A DNA stretch of 64,000 nt, from positions 1-64,000 of the forward strand of contig NZ_RQGQ01000004.1 in NCBI RefSeq assembly GCF_004770265.1, read 5' to 3'. The DNA is from Leptospira congkakensis. GTDB lineage: Bacteria > Spirochaetota > Leptospiria > Leptospirales > Leptospiraceae. The position numbers were made by a program, and so were the translations under genes. Under the pieces are notes generated by a model, which was not told the origin of the DNA, made no database searches, and saw only the letters and a list, made by a program, of their open reading frames with translations. Shown here piece after piece: positions 24,224-33,224 of this stretch (positions are counted from its first letter, which is position 1; each line of letters begins with the position of its first letter).

Positions 24224-25025
24224 AGAACAACTTCGTAAGCTCAGCGAAATCGTCAAAATACTCATCATTCGATTTTACAAAATTGGAACGGGAGAAACCA
24301 AACTCACACGTGATTTTATATTTTTGTTTGCTTCTTGGTTTTCCCTTCTCATTTTTTTCAGTTTCTTTATTTTGGCCGAACAAAATCCGTTTCGGTTGTT
24401 AATTCCATTTCAACTATACTCTTATCCATCTTTGGACCACAGAGAACCGATTGTAATCTATATTTCCAACGGAGAAGGGGAACAAATTCCTATCCATAGA
24501 AAGGTTTTGAAACAGGAAGAAACGGATGCCTTCATTTACCAACTGGTAGGGGAAGTTGGTTCACCACCTTACTTTGATTCTGTGGAAGCATTGGCGAAAG
24601 ACGGGAAACTTTTTTCTCCCAAAAAACTTTTAGACATTCGATTTGCCTTAAAACAAACCTGGTTTGTTGAAAAAGGATCTAAACTTGTGATCGATTGGAA
24701 TGTTCAAATTTTGCAAGATGTGATGGAAAAATATAGACTCCCTCGCACTAAGTCCGACGAGGATGCGGATGCAGAAGAAGAAAATCCAAATGCCCCGGTT
24801 GACACCATTACGTATTACACAGGTGGAATGGATACAGGTCCAAAAGAATCGGAAGAGGTTGTGAACAAAAGAAAGATTCTTGCCATGGAGTCCACAATAC
24901 GTGCGTTAAATGCAAGTCTTTTTGAAAACTTTAAAGACCTAAAATCAATCGAACATAAATTTTCTGGAGAAGTGAATCCTGTTTATCACTGGGATTCTTT
25001 ATCTCCTCTTGCTACCCGCCCTTAA
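24198..25025 (+). CDS. GerM-like membrane protein
   Basis: About 275 residues from ATG 24198, which has AAAGGA five bases upstream and lies inside the 3' end of the amidase gene. It has one membrane segment (FIFLFASWFSLLIFFSFFIL) and an external domain: a strand with VIYISNGEGEQIPIHRKVL, a linker with acidic repeats, and a C-terminal MESTIRALNASLFENFKDLKSIEHKFSGE block. This pattern is like GerMN domains, which accompany AmiC-type amidases in other bacteria. I infer a cell-wall partner of the amidase. The family match is by eye and moderate. Confidence 0.6.
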   Translation: MNTHLQKIKEQLRKLSEIVKILIIRFYKIGTGETKLTRDFIFLFASWFSLLIFFSFFILAEQNPFRLLIPFQLYSYPSLDHREPIVIYISNGEGEQIPIHRKVLKQEETDAFIYQLVGEVGSPPYFDSVEALAKDGKLFSPKKLLDIRFALKQTWFVEKGSKLVIDWNVQILQDVMEKYRLPRTKSDEDADAEEENPNAPVDTITYYTGGMDTGPKESEEVVNKRKILAMESTIRALNASLFENFKDLKSIEHKFSGEVNPVYHWDSLSPLATRP

Positions 25026-25058
25026 TCTTTAGGTACTTAATTTCTCCACTTTCTCTCT

Positions 25059-25080
25059 CCTCTGGTGCTTGCATCAGGGG
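25059..25080. terminator. Hairpin after the GerM-like gene
   Basis: CCTCTGGTGC (25059-25068) pairs with GCATCAGGGG (25071-25080), ten pairs with two G-U. It lies 34 bases after the GerM-like stop. It lacks a T run on the plus strand, so termination would be weak or factor-dependent. Confidence 0.4.
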
Positions 25081-25096
25081 AACCCCTATAAATTCT

Positions 25097-25129
25097 CCCA
25101 TTTTCCAAAATTTGCTTATGGAAAATGGG
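25097..25129. repeat. Perfect 11-bp inverted repeat upstream of flaB
   Basis: CCCATTTTCCA (25097-25107) and TGGAAAATGGG (25119-25129) are exact reverse complements around an 11-base loop. With no T run it may be an operator or an RNA stem and not a terminator. A CCGATCA sequence follows it directly. Confidence 0.5.
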
Positions 25130-25197
25130 GATTTGCCGATCATCGTATTGGAGAAATTAGAACTTTTTTTTAAAAAAAATAAAACGCTAAAGTTCGC

Positions 25198-25252
25198 AAA
25201 AAGTCTCCAAAAACCTCAAAAACTCTCTAAAAACTCCAAAATTACCTCCAAA
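25198..25252. promoter_or_regulatory. Helically phased A-tracts, predicted curved DNA
   Basis: A-tracts of 3-5 bases begin at 25198, 25209, 25218, 25229, 25238 and 25250; the spacings are 11, 9, 11, 9 and 12, averaging just over 10 bases, the DNA helical repeat. Such phasing bends DNA. It lies about 150-200 bases before the flagellin start and may act as an upstream activating element. Confidence 0.6.
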
Positions 25253-25264
25253 TCTTCGGATTAA

Positions 25265-26248
<984 letters not shown>

Positions 26249-26420
26249 TAGCCTAACGAAGTGAGTGGTTTGTGTAACTGAAGAGTTGTAATTAGATAAT
26301 CAGCCGGCTTTCCCCTGCCAGGTGGCAAAATGAAAGCTCATCCTTGACACCGGACAGGGATTGTCCGGCTAAGAACGCAATATATATCGTTCTTGGTAGT
26401 ACACAAAGGAGTGTAGGCCA
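26249..26420. promoter_or_regulatory. Structured spacer between the two flaB genes
   Basis: Three consecutive stems can be drawn: GCTTTC (26307-26312) with GAAAGC (26332-26337) enclosing TGCCA (26316-26320) with TGGCA (26323-26327); CCGGAC (26350-26355) with GTCCGG (26363-26368); and AAGAACG (26371-26377) with CGTTCTT (26388-26394). The last ends 26 bases before the second ATG. None has a T run, so read-through from the first gene is possible. Confidence 0.55.
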
Positions 26421-27269
26421 ATGATTATCAATCACAACATGAGTGCGATCCAATCACATCGTGCTCTCAAGTTTACACAATGGGATGTAGATAAGACCAT
26501 GAGGAACCTCTCCACTGGGCAAAGGATTAACCTTGCCGGTGATGATGCTTCTGGTCTTGCTGTTTCGGAAAAACTACGAACACAAATTCGTGGTTTACGT
26601 CAGGCCGAAAGGAATACGGAAGATGGACTGAGTTTCATCCAGACTGCAGAGGGTTACCTTGACCAGTCGGCTGAAATCATCCAACGAATTCGGACCCTTG
26701 CGATCCAGACTTCGAACGGAATCTACACACCGGAGGACAGGCAGCTCGTGCAGGTAGAAGTATCTGCGCTGGTGGATGAGATCGATCGAATTGCTTCACA
26801 AGCAGAGTTCAATAAAATGAAACTGTTTGAAGGAGACTTCGCTCGAAAGTCAACGAAGGCATCGATGTGGTTTCACATGGGAGCAAACGCAAGGCAAAGA
26901 GAGCGTTTCTACATTGGAACTATGACTTCGAAAGCTCTAAAGATGTCAGAAGGTGCAGTTAAGATTGCGCTCTCTACACCTGGAAAAGCAGACGAAGCGA
27001 TTGCTAAAGCGGACTTCGCCTTGAACAAGATCATGAAGCAGAGAGCAGATATGGGAGCTTATCAAAATAGGCTCGAAAGTACTGCAAAAGGCCTCATGGG
27101 TGCATACGAAAATATGCAAGCATCCGAATCAAGGATTAGGGACGCAGATATGGCAGAAGAAATGGTAGCGCTCACGACGAAACAAATTCTCGTGCAAAGC
27201 GGTACGGCAATGTTAGCGCAAGCCAGTCTTCGACCAAATTCTGTATTACGACTTTTGAATAACGCTTAA
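26421..27269 (+). CDS. flaB: Periplasmic flagellar filament core protein FlaB (second copy)
   Basis: A 282-residue FlaB with the same start context (AAAGGAG before ATG) and the same conserved ends as its upstream neighbour: [56 protein letters not shown]. The two proteins are clearly paralogous and differ mostly in the middle (about 150-215). Leptospira have several FlaB proteins that make one core; this pair is a tandem duplication. A strong terminator follows, so the pair forms one transcription unit end. Confidence 0.97.
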   Translation: MIINHNMSAIQSHRALKFTQWDVDKTMRNLSTGQRINLAGDDASGLAVSEKLRTQIRGLRQAERNTEDGLSFIQTAEGYLDQSAEIIQRIRTLAIQTSNGIYTPEDRQLVQVEVSALVDEIDRIASQAEFNKMKLFEGDFARKSTKASMWFHMGANARQRERFYIGTMTSKALKMSEGAVKIALSTPGKADEAIAKADFALNKIMKQRADMGAYQNRLESTAKGLMGAYENMQASESRIRDADMAEEMVALTTKQILVQSGTAMLAQASLRPNSVLRLLNNA

Positions 27270-27276
27270 GTTGTAG

Positions 27277-27347
27277 TAAGGCAAGAGTTGCCTTAAGACG
27301 GTTGCCTCTTTTCGAAGGAATCTTCGGGAAGGGGCTTTTTTCTTTTT
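27277..27347 (+). terminator. Double hairpin terminator after the flagellin pair
   Basis: First hairpin: TAAGGCAA (27277-27284) with TTGCCTTA (27288-27295). Second: a 14-pair stem (27304-27317 with 27322-27335, four G-U pairs) around GAAT, followed directly by TTTTTTCTTTTTT. The second is a canonical intrinsic terminator. Confidence 0.9.
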
Positions 27348-27477
27348 TGCGGTAATCATCACTTAATATTCAAAATATATTTTAAATATTCTAATATAAA
27401 ATTGTAGTGAATTTGATTTACAATTCACCTAACGGTAAATGTTTGACAAAATAACAGGTGACATACGATATAGCTGT

Positions 27478-28353
27478 ATGTTAAAAAAAATGCGTTCGTT
27501 TGGGTTTGTTCTAGTTTTTGTCTTTGGTTGTGCCAATGTTTATTCTCCTATGGGGATCAGGGGAGAAGAGGCAAAAAAACAACTCGAAGAGCTTCGTAGT
27601 AATTTAGGCATTGTAGGTATTTTTGCTTCACTTTCTGCTGTTATGAATGCTTCCGCCAATTCTTCTAATACTAGTTATACCTGTGCTACTGACAATTCCG
27701 CTGTTTTGGGATTTACCACTCCTACAACGACTGCTAATTTTAATTTGCCCTCACAAACAAATTACATTGATTTATCGGTTACAACCAATGGTACGTTCTA
27801 TTTTCGTTCCAATCAGGCAACAACGACAACAATGCTGTCTGGGAAAATTTTGAAAACTGCTAGTACGTCCGCAAGTGCGAGTTGTTCTTCTGCTACAAGT
27901 TCTGTTTGCGGGGCAACAGATTTATCGGGTGTTTCCTTTTTTTCATCCATATCATCAATTATGACAGTTGCTCCAGGTTCTTGTTTTGCGATTCGTTGTA
28001 CAACACCGGCTTATGTTAGGTTAAAACTATATAACATTGACTCCTCCGGTTTGCCAGGGGTGGACACTTTGATTTCGGGAATATATACTCCATATATATT
28101 TGAATCGATAGCAAACATTGGGGAAGAAACTTATTACACTAAAAAATCATTTGAAAGATGTAAAAGAGAAATTGTAAACTACTCGATGATCGAAATTCAA
28201 TTTGCAAACCTTACTTCCTCTCTGGTCAATGATGCTAGTATTTGTAATAAACCATATTCGAGTATCCAAGGTGCCTTGTTGAATCCTGGGCTTACTGCCG
28301 CGATTCAGGCTGATGCATGTGATTTGGAACCGGTCAATCCAGTTGGGTTTTAA
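27478..28353 (+). CDS. Lipoprotein of unknown function, Ser/Thr-rich
   Basis: From ATG 27478 the product is about 291 residues: a signal peptide with lipobox FVFGC, a short helical section (EEAKKQLEELRSNLGIVGIFASLSAVM) and a Ser/Thr-rich beta-type domain with several Cys, e.g. CATDNS, CSSATSSVCG and CFAIRCTTPAYVRL. An in-frame ATG at 27439 would place polar residues before the signal. No family was recognised. The composition suggests a surface or periplasmic protein. It has AT-rich flanks on both sides. Confidence 0.65.
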   Translation: MLKKMRSFGFVLVFVFGCANVYSPMGIRGEEAKKQLEELRSNLGIVGIFASLSAVMNASANSSNTSYTCATDNSAVLGFTTPTTTANFNLPSQTNYIDLSVTTNGTFYFRSNQATTTTMLSGKILKTASTSASASCSSATSSVCGATDLSGVSFFSSISSIMTVAPGSCFAIRCTTPAYVRLKLYNIDSSGLPGVDTLISGIYTPYIFESIANIGEETYYTKKSFERCKREIVNYSMIEIQFANLTSSLVNDASICNKPYSSIQGALLNPGLTAAIQADACDLEPVNPVGF

Positions 28354-28407
28354 AGAAATTTTCTAAATATCTACAATCATATAGGAAATGGGAAGGATCA
28401 CACGTTC

Positions 28408-28425
28408 ACAACTATTTATAGTTGT
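28408..28425. terminator. Hairpin between convergent genes
   Basis: ACAACTA (28408-28414) pairs with TAGTTGT (28419-28425) around TTTA. It spans the stop codon of the minus-strand TPR gene and follows the lipoprotein gene on the plus strand by 54 bases. There is no good T run. Confidence 0.35.
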
Positions 28426-28783
28426 AATAATGGTTCGGATCGTCCCATTTTGCCTTTTCTATCGCCTTTAATTTATCTATTGTTTCTCTGTCTTTGATGG
28501 CTTCCTCCCATTTGTCTAATTTTTTAAAAAGTGTGATCCTAAGTTCCAGTCCAGGGATATAATCATTCTTAAGTCGTAAGGCCTCATTACAATGTTCCAT
28601 TGCTTCCATTATTTTTCCTTCTTGGAAGTAAAGGTCAGCTATGAAATACCAGGAGTAGTGGGTGAAAGAAGGATGCACCAAACTCAGATATTCTTTCATT
28701 AGTGCGATAGCCTTTGTATTTCGACCTTCCCTTTTTGCAATTTCTGCAAGGTTTCGAATTTCTATGATTTTTTGTGAATCCAT
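28412..28783 (-). CDS. Small TPR protein
   Basis: A 123-residue soluble protein made of about three TPR units: NLAEIAKREGRNTKAIALMKEYL, SWYFIADLYFQEGKIMEAMEHCNEALRL and a last KKLDKWEEAIKDRET. There is no signal peptide. TPR units bind protein partners; none is evident here. It stands alone between an unrelated lipoprotein gene and a DoxX-like gene. Confidence 0.7.
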   Translation of the reverse strand: MDSQKIIEIRNLAEIAKREGRNTKAIALMKEYLSLVHPSFTHYSWYFIADLYFQEGKIMEAMEHCNEALRLKNDYIPGLELRITLFKKLDKWEEAIKDRETIDKLKAIEKAKWDDPNHYYNYK

Positions 28784-28952
28784 GTTTGACTTGCCTGAAG
28801 ATTCTATCAGAAAGTAAGGAAACTTCCAAGTTTATTACTTTACGGATGGGTATACGCCCTTAAAAAATAAGATTCGAATTCCAGGGAAAAATATTTCCTC
28901 GTATGTAATTTTTGTCCCATAGAAATCAAAAAAATCCTTGGAGGGTTTTTCG

Positions 28953-29354
28953 TTGGAGATTGTTAGATTGAAAACCGTTCTGTTTCACGGGTCGCGTGTG
29001 ATTGCCATTTTGATTTTAGGACAAACCTTGTATTTTAAATTTTCCGGATCCGAAGAATCCAAGTTTATTTTTTCTGTGATGGGGATGGAACCTTGGGGTC
29101 GGTATGGTTTGGCGGTTTTAGAATCCTTTTGTATTCTTTTTTTACTAATCCCTCGTTTGGTTTGGTTCGGGGCTTTACTTGGGTTCAATTTGATGTTAGG
29201 TGCCGTATTATCTCATTTTGTATTTTTAGGAATTGTGGTAAAAGACGACGGAGGATTCCTTTTTGTTTTAGCCCTTGTGGTTTTAACTTTATCTATTTAT
29301 CTTTTATATATGGAAAGAAAAAAGATTCCTTATCTTTCTGAATACTTTGTTTAA
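28953..29354 (+). CDS. DoxX-like integral membrane protein
   Basis: About 133 residues starting at TTG 28953, which has GGAGGG seven bases upstream; the in-frame TTG at 28938 lies inside that site and is less likely. Four hydrophobic segments are seen. The pattern FKFSGSEESKFIFSVMGMEPWGRYGLAVLESF in the first loop and second segment is the usual one of DoxX/DoxX-like proteins, whose biochemical role is poorly known. It is followed 47 bases later by the KefF-like gene. Confidence 0.7.
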   Translation: MEIVRLKTVLFHGSRVIAILILGQTLYFKFSGSEESKFIFSVMGMEPWGRYGLAVLESFCILFLLIPRLVWFGALLGFNLMLGAVLSHFVFLGIVVKDDGGFLFVLALVVLTLSIYLLYMERKKIPYLSEYFV

Positions 29355-29401
29355 CCATTTTTTTGTAAAATTTTTTATATTGATTTTTAAGTTCGTAACC
29401 G

Positions 29402-29944
29402 ATGCCAAAAATTTTAATTTTTCTTGTTCATCCTAATTTGGAAAAATCAAAAGCCAATCAAATGCTTTTGGATTCCATTCCAAATTCTGATTCCATCACA
29501 TTACATGATTTATATGAAGAGTATCCTAGTTTTTCTATCGATGTAAAGGCCGAACAAAGTTTAATTCAAAACCATGATATTCTTTTGTTCCAACATCCTT
29601 TGTATTGGTATAGTTGCCCCCCTCTTATGAAATTATGGATCGATTTGGTTCTTGAAGATGGGTGGGCTTATGGTATAGGTGGGAACCAATTGTTTGGGAA
29701 AAAATGGGTCCAGGTGATTACTACTGGTGGTTCGAAAGGGGCCTACACAAAAACTGGATTCCATGGTTATTCTGCAGATGAATTCCTTCTTCCTTTTCGC
29801 AGAACGGCTGAATTGTGTGGAATGGATTATTTAAATCCTTTTTTAGTGCAGGGAACGTTTCAATTGAATGAATTGGATCTCCAAAAAGAATCCAGTCGTT
29901 ATCTTCAGTTTATCAATAATTTGTTAGGTGGCATTTATGGGTGA
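29402..29944 (+). CDS. Flavodoxin-fold NAD(P)H oxidoreductase, KefF/KefG type
   Basis: A 180-residue quinone reductase-like protein: KILIFLVHPNLEKSKANQ (FMN phosphate loop), ILLFQHPLYWYSCPPLMKLWIDLVLEDGWAYG (the classic LYWYSxPxxxKxWxDxV motif) and TTGGSKGAY. These are the features of the ancillary subunits KefF/KefG that activate the potassium efflux system. The next gene encodes a KefB/KefC-type transporter and its frame overlaps the end of this one, which strongly supports that role. It acts on the cytoplasmic side. Confidence 0.9.
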   Translation: MPKILIFLVHPNLEKSKANQMLLDSIPNSDSITLHDLYEEYPSFSIDVKAEQSLIQNHDILLFQHPLYWYSCPPLMKLWIDLVLEDGWAYGIGGNQLFGKKWVQVITTGGSKGAYTKTGFHGYSADEFLLPFRRTAELCGMDYLNPFLVQGTFQLNELDLQKESSRYLQFINNLLGGIYG

Positions 29945-31790
29945 ATCTAGTTTTTTCATTCAAGCTTTGATTTATCTTACCAGTGCCATCATTATGGTAC
30001 CAATAGCCAATCGATTGGGACTTGGATCAGTGCTTGGATATTTGGTGGCAGGAATTGTCATTGGACCATTTGTTTTTGGATTTGTGGGAACCGAAGGAAA
30101 GGATATGTTACACTTTGCCGAATTTGGCGTAGTGATGATGTTATTTGCAATCGGTTTAGAGTTGGAGCTTGATTTACTTCTTCGGCTTAAGTTTTGGTTA
30201 TTAGGTCTTGGTGGTTTACAACTCGTATTAACAACGGTTGTCACTGCTGTTTTTTGTTTTTTACTTGGTTTTGGTTGGAAATCAGCACTTGCACTAGGGA
30301 TGATTCTTTCTTTGTCTTCAACTGCCATTGTGTTACAAACTTTAAAAGAAAAAGGGTTAATGAAATCCATTTCTGGGCAAGCTTCGTTTTCCGTACTTTT
30401 ATTTCAAGATATGGCTGTGATACCTATCCTTGCCATCTTTCCTATGTTAAGTGACTCTGAATTGACAACATCTTCGGATCACCATTCTTTGGTCGAACAT
30501 TTACCTGGATATTTGAAAACGATCATTGTCATTTCTGTTGTGGTTGGAATCATTTTTGTCGGGAAGTATTTACTCAGTCCACTTTTTCGACTTTTGGCAA
30601 AGTCAGGAAATCGTGAAATTTTTACCGGTGCTAGTTTGTTACTTGTGATTGCCATTTCTGTTCTTATGGGAGCCGTTGGAGTTTCGGCGGCACTGGGAAC
30701 CTTCCTTGGTGGTGTAGTTCTTGCGAGTAGCGAGTTTCGGCATGAATTAGAAAGTAATATTGAACCGTTTAAGGGACTACTGCTCGGTTTGTTTTTTCTC
30801 AGTGTCGGTGCGTCAATGGATCTACCAGTGGTGATGCAAAGTCCAACCAAAGTAATCGAAATCGTATTTGGAATTATACTCATCAAAGCATTGGTGCTTT
30901 TTTTATTAGGAATTCTTTTTCGCCTTCCTTTGGATCAAAATTTATATTTTTCAATCGCATTGTCTCAAGTGGGAGAGTTTTCTTTTGTACTTTTTGGATA
31001 CTCAGAAGGACTGGGGATTTTGGACGAAGGATCCATTGTGCTTTTAGTTGCCTCTGTTGCCGTGAGTATGGCTCTCACTCCCGTACTTCTTTTGTTATAT
31101 GAAAAAACTATATTTGGATTTTTAGAATCCAAAACTCCTAAAAAAACGACTGAACAAGATATCCATAAACAAGAAAACCCAGTCATCATTTGTGGGTTCG
31201 GAAAGTTTGGGAATATGCTCGGTCGTTTTCTTCGTTCCAATGGAATTGGAATTACCATTTTAGATTTTGATGCAGACCGCGTGGAAATGCTCGGCCGATT
31301 TGGTTTTAAAGTTTATTTTGGTGATGCCACTCGATTGGAGCTGTTGGAGTCGGCCGGTCTGGAACATGCAAAGATCGTGGTTGCAGCTTTAGATAGTCCA
31401 GAAAAACAAGCGGAACTCATTCGAAACGTGAGCCTTCATTATCCCAATATAAAAATTGTCGCAAGGGCGGGGGACAGAGAAGAAGCCTATGATCTCAAAG
31501 AAATAGGTGTCCAATATATCTATCGAGAAACTAGAGAAACCGCAGTCCTTATGGGAAGAGATGTTCTTAGGTTACTTGGGACAAGGTCATACACTGCAGA
31601 GAAAGCCAGAAACTTATTTTTAAAACATGATGATGAAACCTTTCATGAATTGTTTGATCTCAGAAAAGATCGAGTTCAGTATATGAGTTTAGCAAAACAA
31701 AGAAATGCAGAACTCGAACGTTTGATGTTTGTGGATTTAGGTCAGGAAGAAGAGTTGGAAAGAGATTCTTGGAGTGAGATGGAGAGATAA
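29937..31790 (+). CDS. Glutathione-type potassium/proton antiporter, KefB/KefC
   Basis: A 617-residue protein from ATG 29937 (AGGTGG six bases before). About 12 membrane segments of the CPA2 family occupy residues 1-390, with GLELELDLLLRL, LSSTAIVLQTL and ALGTFLGGVVLA as family marks. A cytoplasmic TrkA-N (RCK) domain follows: PVIICGFGKFGNMLGRFL is the NAD-binding Rossmann loop and GDATRLELLESAGL the next part. It exports K+ in exchange for H+ under electrophile stress, gated by glutathione adducts in Proteobacteria. The eight-base overlap with the KefF-like gene indicates coupling. Confidence 0.92.
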   Translation: MGESSFFIQALIYLTSAIIMVPIANRLGLGSVLGYLVAGIVIGPFVFGFVGTEGKDMLHFAEFGVVMMLFAIGLELELDLLLRLKFWLLGLGGLQLVLTTVVTAVFCFLLGFGWKSALALGMILSLSSTAIVLQTLKEKGLMKSISGQASFSVLLFQDMAVIPILAIFPMLSDSELTTSSDHHSLVEHLPGYLKTIIVISVVVGIIFVGKYLLSPLFRLLAKSGNREIFTGASLLLVIAISVLMGAVGVSAALGTFLGGVVLASSEFRHELESNIEPFKGLLLGLFFLSVGASMDLPVVMQSPTKVIEIVFGIILIKALVLFLLGILFRLPLDQNLYFSIALSQVGEFSFVLFGYSEGLGILDEGSIVLLVASVAVSMALTPVLLLLYEKTIFGFLESKTPKKTTEQDIHKQENPVIICGFGKFGNMLGRFLRSNGIGITILDFDADRVEMLGRFGFKVYFGDATRLELLESAGLEHAKIVVAALDSPEKQAELIRNVSLHYPNIKIVARAGDREEAYDLKEIGVQYIYRETRETAVLMGRDVLRLLGTRSYTAEKARNLFLKHDDETFHELFDLRKDRVQYMSLAKQRNAELERLMFVDLGQEEELERDSWSEMER

Positions 31791-31820
31791 AATTCTGGGT
31801 TAGAAAAAAAGAGAAAGTAG

Positions 31821-31872
31821 AAACTCTATTCCCGAATGATCTTCTTTTTTCTTTCGAGAATAGAGTTTTTTT
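31821..31872 (+). terminator. Terminator after the kef genes
   Basis: AAACTCTATTC (31821-31831) pairs perfectly with GAATAGAGTTT (31858-31868), and the T run covers 31866-31872. The loop is long (26 bases) but can pair partly inside. It ends plus-strand transcription before the convergent cyclophilin gene. Confidence 0.7.
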
Positions 31873-32004
31873 GACTGTTTGATTTTGGTAGGCTTCATAG
31901 TAAAAATCAATCTAGAAGCTTGTTTGATTTGGGAGACTTGTTTCTGTTTTCCTTTGGTCTTCATAGTATTTAGACTTTTAAAAACCAAAAGACAGAATCA
32001 ATCT

Positions 32005-32517
32005 TTATTTTTTAGAATCTAGGATTTGGTTCCATTCATCCAAAAATGGTTTTGCTACTGCCAAAACAGAAGACGGATCACCTTCGATCGTGACGGATTC
32101 CATGATGTCTCCTTGGCGAATGGCATTGACCACTTGTTGGTCTGTGTCGTCCACAACCGCACCAAAAACAGAATGTTTTCCATCGAGCCATGCTGTTGGA
32201 ACATGGGTGATAAAAAATTGACTTCCGTTGGTTCCTGGACCTGCATTCGCCATAGAAAGAATTCCTGGTCTGTTGTGTTTCAAACTAGAATCAAACTCAT
32301 CTCTGAATTTGTATCCAGGTCCACCAGTTCCGGTTCCTTGTGGGCAGCCACCTTGGACCATAAAATCTTCAATGACGCGGTGGAATTTAAGGCCATTGTA
32401 AAAATTCCTTTGTGCTAGGTTTACGAAGTTTGCTACAGTATTCGGTGTTTTGTCAGGATACAAATCAATGCGAATTTCGCCTTTGTTTGTTTTGATAATT
32501 GCTCTCAATGTGCTCAT
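32005..32517 (-). CDS. Peptidyl-prolyl cis-trans isomerase, cyclophilin type
   Basis: A 170-residue cytoplasmic cyclophilin. Family marks are the start [49 protein letters not shown] (catalytic Arg in FHRV), [20 protein letters not shown] and [10 protein letters not shown]. It speeds prolyl isomerisation during protein folding. There is no signal peptide, so it corresponds to the cytoplasmic PpiB kind. Confidence 0.95.
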   Translation of the reverse strand: MSTLRAIIKTNKGEIRIDLYPDKTPNTVANFVNLAQRNFYNGLKFHRVIEDFMVQGGCPQGTGTGGPGYKFRDEFDSSLKHNRPGILSMANAGPGTNGSQFFITHVPTAWLDGKHSVFGAVVDDTDQQVVNAIRQGDIMESVTIEGDPSSVLAVAKPFLDEWNQILDSKK

Positions 32518-32564
32518 TCATGTATCACAATCCCGTTAATTCCCCTGGCAAGTCGAAAAAAGGT

Positions 32565-32594
32565 TTGAGTTTCCTTCGCACCCAATAGTATACT
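32565..32594 (+). promoter_or_regulatory. Sigma-70-type promoter of the rhodanese gene
   Basis: TTGAGT (32565-32570) and TATACT (32589-32594) are separated by 18 bases, 29 bases before the ATG at 32624. AGGAG (32611-32615) is the ribosome binding site. Confidence 0.6.
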
Positions 32595-32623
32595 TTTAGG
32601 GTCTTTCACAAGGAGATTCTTCT

Positions 32624-33178
32624 ATGCGACAGTTCTTTTTGATTCTACTCGTACTGGTCACAATACCGTTAGTTTCTGAATCTTCTAAAAAGAAGAAGAA
32701 GGTCAAAACTGGGCCTGTGCCCATCGAAAACAAACTGATCAATTATAGCGAATTTAAGAAGATTGTGAATCAATCAGAAGGGGAACGTGAAAAGCATCGC
32801 CTAACAGAAGATCAATTTCTGAAATCGATGTCGGAGGAAGGAGTGGTCCTTTTGGATGCTCGTAGCGAAAACCGGTTTCGTTTGTTACATATTAAAGGTG
32901 CTAAAAATTTACCATTTACTGAGTTTACAAAAGAATCTTTGGCCGAGTTAATCCCTGAAAAAAAATCGAAAATCTTAATTTATTGTAATAATAATTTTGA
33001 AGGAAACCAAGAAGCTTTTGCGGCAAAAAGTCCAGCAGCTTCACTCAATCTTTCCACATACAATTCCCTCAAAGCCTATGGTTACGAATCCATATTTGAA
33101 CTTGGACCCTTACTCGATGTAAAAACAACTGTTCTTCCTTTGGTGAGTGATCCACCAGAAAAAGCAGAAGGACCTTAA
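32624..33178 (+). CDS. Exported rhodanese-like protein
   Basis: A 184-residue protein with an N-terminal signal peptide (FFLILLVLVTIPLVSES), a Lys-rich linker (KKKKKVKTG) and a rhodanese domain: VVLLDARSENRFRLLHIKGAKNLPF, ILIYCNNNFEGNQEAF with the active-site Cys, and SLKAYGYESIFEL. The active loop after Cys is longer than in classical CxxxxR rhodaneses and the final basic residue is not evident, so sulfurtransferase activity is uncertain. It may bind a thiol-active partner in the periplasm. Confidence 0.85.
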   Translation: MRQFFLILLVLVTIPLVSESSKKKKKVKTGPVPIENKLINYSEFKKIVNQSEGEREKHRLTEDQFLKSMSEEGVVLLDARSENRFRLLHIKGAKNLPFTEFTKESLAELIPEKKSKILIYCNNNFEGNQEAFAAKSPAASLNLSTYNSLKAYGYESIFELGPLLDVKTTVLPLVSDPPEKAEGP

Positions 33179-33224
33179 AATGAGATTTGTATTTTCTTTA
33201 GGAAACTTCTAAACAAACAATCTC

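Noticed and set aside
25130..25142. Sigma-28 promoter for flaB based on a GCCGATCA sequence
   Set aside because: The -10-like sequence is good, but no TAAA-type -35 lies at the required distance, so it was mentioned and not listed as a promoter.
25198..25252. Possible short-repeat or CRISPR-like array in the flaB leader
   Set aside because: The units are 9-12 bases, without repeat-spacer architecture; phased A-tracts explain the pattern.
31800..31988. Lys-rich 62-residue frame on the minus strand after the kef genes
   Set aside because: It contains the inverted repeat of the kef terminator, has no convincing ribosome site and has a low-complexity product. Probably chance.
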